Shown one piece after another: positions 58,270 to 64,000 of a DNA stretch of 64,000 bases. Position numbers and translations under genes: made by a program. Source of the DNA: Phycisphaeraceae bacterium (GTDB lineage Bacteria > Planctomycetota > Phycisphaerae > Phycisphaerales > Phycisphaeraceae); NCBI GenBank assembly GCA_028284155.1, contig JANQSF010000028.1, positions 1 to 64,000 on the forward strand, given 5' to 3'. The stretch's first letter is position 1, and each line of letters begins with the position of its first letter. Below the pieces are notes generated by a model. That model had not been told where the DNA came from. It saw nothing but the letters and a program-made list of their open reading frames with translations, and did no database searches.

Positions 58270-60045
58270 TTACTCGCTCGCCTTGGCCTTCTCCCGCGCG
58301 ATCCAGCCGTTGACGTTCTCCTCCAGCACGTCGAGCGGGACGGCCCCGCTGAGCAGCACGACGTCGTGGAGGGCCTTGATGTCGAACTGGTCGCCCAGTT
58401 CTTTTGTCGCGCGAGCGCGCAACTCGGTGATCTTGAGTTGGCCAATCTTGTAAGCGAGCGCCTGACCCGGCCAGGCGATGTAGCGGTCGATCTCGTTGGT
58501 GATGTCGAGTTCGCTCTTGGCCGCGTAGCTCTTGAAGTAGTCGATCGCCTGCTGACGTGTCCACTTCTTGTGGTGGATACCGGTGTCAACGACGAGCCGG
58601 ATCGCCCGCCACATCTCGTATGTCAGTTGGCCGAACTTGGAGTACGGGTCTTCATAGAGCCCAAGCTCCTGCCCGATCGTCTCGCAGTACAACGCCCAGC
58701 CCTCGACGTACGCGGTGTAGCCGCCGTGCCGCCGGAAGTTGGGCAGGGCGCCCTGTTCCATCGCGAGGGCGATCTGGAAGTGATGGCCGGGCACGGCCTC
58801 ATGTAACGACAGCGCTTCCATCTCATACTTCGGGCGTGTCTCGGGCTTGTACAGGTTGACGAAGTAGTATCCCGCGCGCGACCCGTCGGCCGCGGGCGGC
58901 TGGTAGTAGGCCGTCGTCGTGTCCGGCGCGATGTGCATCGGGATCGGCACGACGCCGTACGGCGTGCGCGGCAGCGTGCGGAACAACTTGACCATGGCCG
59001 GGTCGATGCGTTTGCACAGCGCGCGGTACGCCGCCAACAGGTCGTCGCCGTTCTGGTAGTAGTACCGCTTGTCGGTGCGCAGGTGAGTCAGGAACGCCTC
59101 GAACGACCCCTTGAACTCGACCTGCTTGATGACGTCGTCCATCTCCTTGCGGATGCGGGCGACCTCAGCCAGGCCGATCTCGTGCACCTCGTCCGGCGTC
59201 AGCGTCGTCGAGGTGTGGAAGCCCACCTGCGCCGCGTACATCTTGTCGCCGTCGGGCCACTGCCAGACGCCCGCCTTCTCCGAAGCGCCGGGCAGGTAGT
59301 TGGCCTCAAAGAAGTCGAGCAGCTTCTTGTACGACGGAACGACCTGGTCGCGGATGGCCGTTTGGGCGCGGGTCGAAAGTCGCTCGGCGTCGGCCTGCGA
59401 CACGGCTTCGGGAAGCCGCTGGAATGGCGAGTAGTACAGGCTCTTGGACGGGTCGTCCACGATGTGCGACTGGATCTGCTTCGGCAACCGCTGCATGACC
59501 ACACGCGCGTGCACACGCCCCTCGGCGATGCCCTGCCGCAGCAGCGCGATCGTTTGATCCATGTAGCCGTCGAACGACTCGAGGCGGGCGACCCAGTCTT
59601 CGTAGTCCTTCACGGTCGTAAATCGGAGTCGCTCCGCAAGCGTGTTCGTCGTTTGAATCCCCCACCGGTGGTCGAGCGGGACGAGCCGCCACTTGAACGG
59701 GTACAGCTCGATCCGCCGCTGGATCATGCGTTTGAATAGGCGCAGGTTGAGCAGGTCGGCGTCAGCCAGCGTGGCTGTGTTGATCGCGTTCGCCCGTTCG
59801 AGCGCCGCCTTGTCCGCCGCGTGGCTGCGCTCGAACGCCTCGGCTGACAGGTCCGGCCACTTGTCGTTGAACCGACGATCACCCAGGCTCGAGGCGAACG
59901 TCGGCGCCTCGCGCATCTGGCGGTCCCACTCGTCGGCCAACAGTTGCTTCAGGTCGTCGGTCGCATCGGCCAGCACGGGCGTCGCGACAGCGCACAACCC
60001 CATGCAACACAACCCCACACGGACTAGCCAAGCGTCAATTCGCAT
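58270..60045 (-). CDS. DUF885 family metallopeptidase-like protein, exported
   Basis: 591 residues with a signal peptide ([16 protein letters not shown]). The DUF885 signature HEAVPGHH lies near 414-421, and [27 protein letters not shown] about 35 residues later supplies the second Glu of a gluzincin-like zinc site. The C-terminus carries TRQQAIDYF and [18 protein letters not shown], also typical. The family is thought to cleave peptides or dipeptides. It begins 11 nt inside the upstream PQQ-propeller gene, so the two are translationally coupled. A right-arm-like piece of the TTTAGCCGCG repeat lies just beyond the stop. Confidence 0.88.
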   Translation of the reverse strand: MRIDAWLVRVGLCCMGLCAVATPVLADATDDLKQLLADEWDRQMREAPTFASSLGDRRFNDKWPDLSAEAFERSHAADKAALERANAINTATLADADLLNLRLFKRMIQRRIELYPFKWRLVPLDHRWGIQTTNTLAERLRFTTVKDYEDWVARLESFDGYMDQTIALLRQGIAEGRVHARVVMQRLPKQIQSHIVDDPSKSLYYSPFQRLPEAVSQADAERLSTRAQTAIRDQVVPSYKKLLDFFEANYLPGASEKAGVWQWPDGDKMYAAQVGFHTSTTLTPDEVHEIGLAEVARIRKEMDDVIKQVEFKGSFEAFLTHLRTDKRYYYQNGDDLLAAYRALCKRIDPAMVKLFRTLPRTPYGVVPIPMHIAPDTTTAYYQPPAADGSRAGYYFVNLYKPETRPKYEMEALSLHEAVPGHHFQIALAMEQGALPNFRRHGGYTAYVEGWALYCETIGQELGLYEDPYSKFGQLTYEMWRAIRLVVDTGIHHKKWTRQQAIDYFKSYAAKSELDITNEIDRYIAWPGQALAYKIGQLKITELRARATKELGDQFDIKALHDVVLLSGAVPLDVLEENVNGWIAREKAKASE

Positions 60046-61342
60046 GCGTGCCTCGGATACAGATCAAATGCCCGGCCGTGCGGATGAACATGTCGCCGCC
60101 CGCGATGGCAGGCGTCGAACGACACGTCTCGCCCAGGTCATTGACGGCCAGCGGCTTGTACGTGTTCCCCGCCTCGATCACAACGATCTGGCCGCGGTCG
60201 GCGGCGCAAAAAATGCGACCCGAAGCGGCGACAGGCGACCCGTAAAACTTGCCGCCGTCGTTCTCCGCCCGACCTGACCAGACGGTCTTGCCGATCTTGA
60301 CCTCGACACAGGTGATGATGCCCGGGTCGCTCCAAAGGTAAGCTCGGTCGCCGAGCACAAGCACCGTCGGCACATGCGGCACGGCCTTCTCGATCCGCCA
60401 GGTCTCAGCCATCGGCGCGCCCGACTTGCCGGTCGGTCGCAGGGCGACGACGTGCTTGTCTTTGGTCACGAATCCACACGTGCCGATGACGATGTCGCCG
60501 GCCACGACGGGCGAGCCGATCGCGCGCTCCTTGTCCGGCTTGCCGAATACGTCCAGTTCCCAAACGACCTTGCCGGTGCGCGGCTCGACGCCGGTGATGC
60601 CGTGCTGCCAGTTCGTGAAAACCAGCACGGGCGGAAGGCCGTTGGGTTGATAGACAACGGGCGTCGAGTACGTCAGTCGCAGGCTCTTGCGCGGGATGCG
60701 CCAGCGTGTTTTTCCGGTTGACTTGTCCACGGCGATGAGTGAGCTGTCGCCGTCCTGATCGTTCGGCAGGATGACCATGTCCTCGTAGACGATCGGTGAC
60801 ACGCCGAACGCGTGCCCGCCCTTGACCGGGCCGAGGTCGCGCTGCCAGCGCTCGTTGCCCTCGTGATCGAGCGCGACCAGCGTCAGTCGTTTGGTCGAAC
60901 CCCAAGCGCAATAGACGCCTGCCGCATCCACGGCCGGCGTGCTCGTCGCGAAGCTGTTGAACTTGTGCTTACGGTGCGACGCGGCGTCGAAGCGTTTGAC
61001 CCACCGCGTCTTGCCCGTCGCGGCGTCGATGCTGATGATCAGCCGCTGAGCGCCGTCCTTCGACGCACCGTTGAGATAGACCTTGCCCTTGTACACAACC
61101 GGCGAGCCGTGTCCTTCGTCGCCGGGCAACGCGACCTTCCAGCGGTAGTCGGCGTCGGTCCACTTGGCGGGGATCGCGGCGTTGGACACGCCGGCGCCGT
61201 TCGGACCACGGAAGCGTGGCCAATCGTCGGCTGTCGCAGCCCTCGCATAACTCAGCAGGCATGCGATCAGCACAACGGATGTAATCCGGGTCCTCGAAAC
61301 GACCTGGAATGTGGCGTTTGTGTCGTGCTTGCGATCATTCAT
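60035..61342 (-). CDS. exported PQQ-type beta-propeller protein
   Basis: 435 residues. Signal peptide (TSVVLIACLLSYARAATA), then DDWPRFRGPNGAGVSNAAIPAKW, the standard opening of planctomycete PQQ-like propellers. Blades repeat with IDAATGKTRWVK, VDKSTGKTRWRI, VEPRTGKVVWEL and VKIGKTVWSG. These proteins resemble BamB and quinoprotein dehydrogenases but usually lack the metal-quinone site; a binding or scaffold role is likelier than catalysis. Its ATG overlaps the ferredoxin gene by 8 nt, and its stop overlaps the DUF885 start. Confidence 0.88.
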   Translation of the reverse strand: MNDRKHDTNATFQVVSRTRITSVVLIACLLSYARAATADDWPRFRGPNGAGVSNAAIPAKWTDADYRWKVALPGDEGHGSPVVYKGKVYLNGASKDGAQRLIISIDAATGKTRWVKRFDAASHRKHKFNSFATSTPAVDAAGVYCAWGSTKRLTLVALDHEGNERWQRDLGPVKGGHAFGVSPIVYEDMVILPNDQDGDSSLIAVDKSTGKTRWRIPRKSLRLTYSTPVVYQPNGLPPVLVFTNWQHGITGVEPRTGKVVWELDVFGKPDKERAIGSPVVAGDIVIGTCGFVTKDKHVVALRPTGKSGAPMAETWRIEKAVPHVPTVLVLGDRAYLWSDPGIITCVEVKIGKTVWSGRAENDGGKFYGSPVAASGRIFCAADRGQIVVIEAGNTYKPLAVNDLGETCRSTPAIAGGDMFIRTAGHLICIRGTHAN

Positions 61343-61733
61343 CGTTCGCGCCCTCCAACGGCCTCTCGACGATCAAGTAGTCCTCAACGACCTTGCCTTT
61401 GACCAGGTGCTCGTCGACGATGCGCTTCAGCACGGGCGGGTCGCAGGAGTGATACCACGCGCCTTCGGGATAAACCACGGCGATCGGCCCGGCCTTGCAG
61501 ATGCGCAGGCAGTCGGCCTTGGTGCGGAAGACGCCGCCGTCGCCGTCAAGTTTGAGTTCTTTCAAACGCGACTTGAGGTACTGCCACGCTTCGAGGGAAC
61601 GGGCGCGGCCGCAGCACTCGGGCTTGTTCTGGTCGCAGCAGAGAAAGATGTGCCGCTCGGTCTTGGGGATGCCCAGTTTCTTGGCCTTGCGGCGGAGCTT
61701 TTCGGCCTTTTCAGATGGAGACTTCGATGACAT
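61335..61733 (-). CDS. thioredoxin-like [2Fe-2S] ferredoxin
   Basis: 132 residues. Cys33 and Cys41 (CCDQNKPECC) and Cys75 and Cys79 (CLRICKAGP) give the spacing of the thioredoxin-fold [2Fe-2S] ferredoxins, with VVYPEGAWYHSCDPPVLKRIVDEHL closing the fold. The N-terminus has a Lys/Arg-rich helix (KAEKLRRKAKKLG). It carries electrons in the cytoplasm; the partner is unknown. First gene of an overlapping run with PQQ propeller and DUF885. Confidence 0.9.
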   Translation of the reverse strand: MSSKSPSEKAEKLRRKAKKLGIPKTERHIFLCCDQNKPECCGRARSLEAWQYLKSRLKELKLDGDGGVFRTKADCLRICKAGPIAVVYPEGAWYHSCDPPVLKRIVDEHLVKGKVVEDYLIVERPLEGANDE

Positions 61734-61739
61734 GCTCCC

Positions 61740-61745
61740 AGTGTA
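61740..61745 (-). promoter_or_regulatory. -10 element TACACT, leaderless start of the ferredoxin run
   Basis: On the minus strand TACACT ends 6 nt before the ATG at 61733. The 6 nt between read GGGAGC, so a weak Shine-Dalgarno is an alternative reading. Confidence 0.5.
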
Positions 61746-61795
61746 TCAAGCGACCTCGACCGACGCCGCGGCACGCGGATTGGCTGACCCACCCC

Positions 61796-61801
61796 TATCA
61801 T
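61796..61801 (+). promoter_or_regulatory. -10 element TATCAT, leaderless start of the DUF971 gene
   Basis: TATCAT ends 7 nt before the ATG at 61809. It lies 51 nt from the opposing ferredoxin box, so both promoters fit in a 75-nt divergent gap. Confidence 0.5.
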
Positions 61802-61808
61802 CCGCCGC

Positions 61809-62171
61809 ATGGCCGACCCCACGCCGCAATCCGACCGCCCCACCGCGCTCGACCTGAAGAAGGATCGGGGGCTGACCGTCACGTGGGCGGACGGGCGGGT
61901 CAGCTACTACCCGATCGGGTATCTGCGGCGCTCGTCGCCCTCGGCCGACGAGCGGCAACTGCGCGAACAGATGGCCAAAGACCCGCTGACCGTTCTGCCG
62001 ACCAACGTGGCCGAGGCGATGAACAAACCCGTGGTCGCCGTCGACGCGGAACTGGTCGGCAACTACGCGATCAAGATCCGGTTCAGCGACGGGCACGACA
62101 CGGGGCTGTACAGTTGGTCGTACCTGCGACAGATCGACCGGGGGGACCGGCCGCCCAACCCGTCGTCGTGA
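61809..62171 (+). CDS. DUF971 protein (GBBH-like N-terminal domain)
   Basis: 120 residues with the domain found at the N-terminus of gamma-butyrobetaine hydroxylases and as a stand-alone protein near iron-sulfur genes: LTVTWADGRVSYYPIGYLRRSSPSADE, then GNYAIKIRFSDGHDTGLYSWSYLRQI. Stand-alone DUF971 proteins have been linked to Fe-S cluster handling, which fits its divergent ferredoxin neighbour. The zinc-binding Cys/His set of the hydroxylase version is not evident. Confidence 0.85.
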   Translation: MADPTPQSDRPTALDLKKDRGLTVTWADGRVSYYPIGYLRRSSPSADERQLREQMAKDPLTVLPTNVAEAMNKPVVAVDAELVGNYAIKIRFSDGHDTGLYSWSYLRQIDRGDRPPNPSS

Positions 62172-62181
62172 GGAGTTTTCG

Positions 62182-62643
62182 TTGGCAACGCTCCCCCTGA
62201 CGACCGACGCCGGCGCGACGATCGAACTCGACGACGCGCGCCCTTTTCTCCTGAACGTGGCCGTCGAATCCGACGACATCGACGCGCAAGGGCACGTCAA
62301 CAACGCCGTGTACCCGCGCTGGATGGACGCGGCCGCGTACGCCCACTCCGACTCGGTCGGATACGACTGGGACAAGTACCAGTCGATGGGCGCGGCGTTC
62401 GTGGTGCGGCGGCATGAGATCGACTACTTGTCGCCCGCGTTCGCGGACGACCGGATCGTCGTCGCGACCTGGCCGGGCGGGATGAGGCGGTTCACGGCGT
62501 TACGCTATCATCAGATCGTTCGGCTGACCGACGGCCAGACGCTCGCGCGGGCGAAGACGACGTGGGTTTACCTCGACTTGGAAACAGGTCGGCCGCGGCG
62601 GATGCCGGACGAGATGATCGCCGCGTTCGAGCCTCGCGATTGA
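62182..62643 (+). CDS. acyl-CoA thioesterase, 4HBT hotdog fold
   Basis: 153 residues from TTG 62182, set by GAGGAG 6 nt upstream. Hotdog core: SDDIDAQGHVNNAVYPRWMDAA at 31-51 with the catalytic Asp, then AFVVRRHEIDYLSPAFADDRIVVATW and YHQIVRLTDGQTLARAKTTWVYLDLETGRPRRMP. Hydrolyses an acyl-CoA thioester in the cytoplasm; chain length unknown. It starts 10 nt after the DUF971 stop. Confidence 0.88.
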   Translation: MATLPLTTDAGATIELDDARPFLLNVAVESDDIDAQGHVNNAVYPRWMDAAAYAHSDSVGYDWDKYQSMGAAFVVRRHEIDYLSPAFADDRIVVATWPGGMRRFTALRYHQIVRLTDGQTLARAKTTWVYLDLETGRPRRMPDEMIAAFEPRD

Positions 62644-62675
62644 GGCGGATGTCTGAGTAATCCGATGGACCGTCT

Positions 62676-63170
62676 ATGCAACTGCTGATCTTCCGACACG
62701 GCATCGCCGAACCGACCGGCCCCGATGGGACCGACGCCTCGCGACGACTCACCGAGGAAGGGGTCGAGCGCACTCGGCGGGCGGCCGTGGGGCTGGCGTC
62801 GATCGCGGATCGGCCGGACGTCGTGCTGACCAGCCCGCTGGTCCGCGCGGTGCAAACGTCCGAGATCGTCGGACGGGTGTTCAACCGCCCGCCGACGGTC
62901 ATGCAGGAGTTGGCGTACGGCCCGGCCCGCGCAGTGATCGAACGGCTCAAACGACGCGAGGAGCAGATCGTCATGATCGTCGGCCACGAACCGACGCTCA
63001 GCGGGATCATCCGCACACTCTGCGGCGGTCGCGACGAGGGGTCGTTCGTCGTGATGAAAAAAGCGGGCTGCGCGCTGGTCGACACGCCGATCTCCGATCC
63101 GGAAGCGATCGGCGAATCACGACTGCTCTGGTTGACCACGTCGAAAGTGCTGCGCCGGTTGGCGCGGTAG
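62676..63170 (+). CDS. sixA: phosphohistidine phosphatase SixA
   Basis: 164 residues of the histidine phosphatase superfamily, small SixA type. RHGIAEP at 8-14 with the nucleophile His9, the second catalytic His in VGHEPTLSGIIR, and TSPLVRAVQTSEIV between them. SixA removes phosphate from phosphohistidine, in Escherichia coli on ArcB or PTS-linked proteins. It is separated from the convergent next gene by a 30-bp palindrome. Confidence 0.9.
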   Translation: MQLLIFRHGIAEPTGPDGTDASRRLTEEGVERTRRAAVGLASIADRPDVVLTSPLVRAVQTSEIVGRVFNRPPTVMQELAYGPARAVIERLKRREEQIVMIVGHEPTLSGIIRTLCGGRDEGSFVVMKKAGCALVDTPISDPEAIGESRLLWLTTSKVLRRLAR

Positions 63171-63214
63171 GCTGCTTACAACAACGAGCACGGTGGGACA
63201 AAGCGCGACGCAGG

Positions 63215-63289
63215 GTGGCTGTGAATAAGCGAAGCGTTTCACGGGCTGGATGTCCAACACCGTGAAACGCTTCGCTTATTCACAGCCAC
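63215..63289. repeat. 30-bp perfect inverted repeat between convergent genes
   Basis: Arms 63215-63244 and 63260-63289, loop 15 nt, the longest perfect arms in the window. Both arms contain GAATAAGCGAAGCG. The position between convergent stops suggests a bidirectional terminator role, but no T-run follows either arm. Confidence 0.9.
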
Positions 63290-63305
63290 TCACATTTGAT
63301 GCGCG

Positions 63306-64000
63306 TCAGTTTGACGGCGCAGCCGCGGGCCGCGGTGCGGTGATGCTGGCGGCGGCACCGCGAGTCTTGAAGTTGGTCAGTGCGTCGGACTGGGCCTTGG
63401 AAATATTGGCGACGAGTTTAATCCGTGACCCGCTCGCTTGACCGGTATCGGCATGTGCCTGCAAACCATTCAAGGCCTGCTTCTCCGCTGCCAATACCGT
63501 TTGCAGGGCGGCCAATTGGGTTGCAACCGCGGGCGGCAAGCCGCCGACCTCTGCCTCGTTCTGAACGAGGTACTGAAGCGTTGAGCCAAAGACGGCCGCC
63601 GCCTCGATGTGGCTCTGGCGGATACTCGCCTCCGTGACGGTGATCTCGTTCAGCGCGGCGATGATCCAATCCGTTTCACGATCAGGTAGCCCTGCTGTGC
63701 CCTTGGCCGCCTCAAGGTGTTCACGGGCCGACGCCAATTCCGCCAGCGCCTTCGTGTACGGCGCGACGACGTCGTTTGTGTAGGTCGCGGCCAGGGCGGC
63801 CACGCGTTTGTCGATGTCGGCCTTGCCCGACCTCAGGCTGGGTACGAACTTCTCAAGACCGGCCTTAAGCGCGTTCACGTCGCCGCTACCGCCGGCGGAC
63901 ACGACGAGCGTGGCCATGTACTGGAGCGTTTCGGCGTCGGCGTCGCTGCCGGACATGAGGTACTTCTGCGCCTTGTCCAGACGGGCCAACCGCGTTTCGA
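63306..64000 (-). CDS. helical hypothetical protein, N-terminus outside window
   Basis: Open to the window edge; 231 codons are visible, ending at 63306. The sequence is Ala/Leu/Glu-rich helix with no recognised motif (ALAELASAREHLEAAK, TQLAALQTVLAAEKQALNGLQAHA), ending in an Ala/Pro tail (APRPAAAPSN). No transmembrane segment is visible. It reads in frame to base 64000, so the start probably lies beyond. A TTG near 63989 is an unlikely start. Confidence 0.65.
   Translation of the reverse strand, partial: ETRLARLDKAQKYLMSGSDADAETLQYMATLVVSAGGSGDVNALKAGLEKFVPSLRSGKADIDKRVAALAATYTNDVVAPYTKALAELASAREHLEAAKGTAGLPDRETDWIIAALNEITVTEASIRQSHIEAAAVFGSTLQYLVQNEAEVGGLPPAVATQLAALQTVLAAEKQALNGLQAHADTGQASGSRIKLVANISKAQSDALTNFKTRGAAASITAPRPAAAPSN

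Noticed and set aside
1-64000. tRNA or rRNA genes
   Set aside because: No cloverleaf with a T-loop GTTCGA and CCA-type end, and no conserved rRNA stretches, were found by eye; a tRNAscan run would settle it.

Overview
The window reads as chromosomal DNA of a high-GC planctomycete, most likely a member of the Phycisphaerae or a relative. The evidence is the protein repertoire: three DUF1501 proteins, two DUF1549/DUF1553 proteins (one with a Planctomycete-type cytochrome c), exported sulfatases, exported isomerase-like TIM barrels, PQQ-type propellers with LamG, and zinc-ribbon/DUF4190/pilin-like proteins. No rRNA, tRNA, CRISPR array, prophage or insertion sequence was recognised. Placement below phylum is inference.

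Layout. 1-7.2 kb, minus strand: murA (cut by the window edge), apt, an iron-type ABC importer permease and its lipoprotein receptor, a coiled-coil membrane protein, and an SDR oxidoreductase. 7.5-10.1 kb, plus strand: a Phe-rich leader peptide and terminator in front of a DAHP synthase (aroF), a small unknown, a double-ACT protein and a GNAT acetyltransferase. 10.1-23.6 kb, mostly minus: a YHS-domain protein and two DUF1549/DUF1501 pairs, separated by a VOC protein, nadE (plus strand) and a basic ankyrin protein. 23.9-29.6 kb, plus: a 1302-aa exported methyltransferase-like/PQQ/LamG protein, a PD-(D/E)XK-like protein, a zinc-ribbon protein and a small membrane protein. 29.7-37.9 kb: a secretin-like protein, then two sulfatases and three TIM-barrel isomerase-like proteins, probably a sulfated-carbohydrate unit. 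38.3-44.5 kb: one 2072-aa FHA, coiled-coil, transmembrane, VWA-like, TPR protein. 44.5-55.7 kb, plus: an unknown membrane protein, an M29 aminopeptidase, the tandem zinc-ribbon/DUF4190/pilin-like pair, an HTH/EF-hand protein, purD, a Lon N-domain protein, a YeeZ-like SDR and a PcrA/UvrD helicase. 55.7-61.7 kb, minus: a membrane protein, then a ferredoxin, PQQ propeller, DUF885 and DUF1501 run. 61.8-64 kb: DUF971, thioesterase, SixA and a partial coiled-coil protein.

Three themes cut across the genes. First, the aroF leader (7563-7739) has every visible part of a translation-coupled transcription attenuator: promoter, Phe/Trp/Tyr-coding peptide, and an intrinsic terminator ahead of the gene's own ribosome-binding site. 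Second, about ten genes have a TANNNT hexamer ending 5-9 nt before the start codon and no Shine-Dalgarno sequence. This points to widespread leaderless transcripts, beside other genes with clear GGAG or GGAGG sites. Third, most larger intergenic gaps hold a long inverted repeat with arms of about 20-36 bp. These fall into several recurring sequence families, often abut stop codons, and in two places run into coding sequence.

Functionally the region mixes housekeeping (murA, apt, aroF, nadE, purD, pcrA) with the surface and polysaccharide machinery typical of planctomycetes. All functions are assigned by reading sequence motifs; no database search was run.
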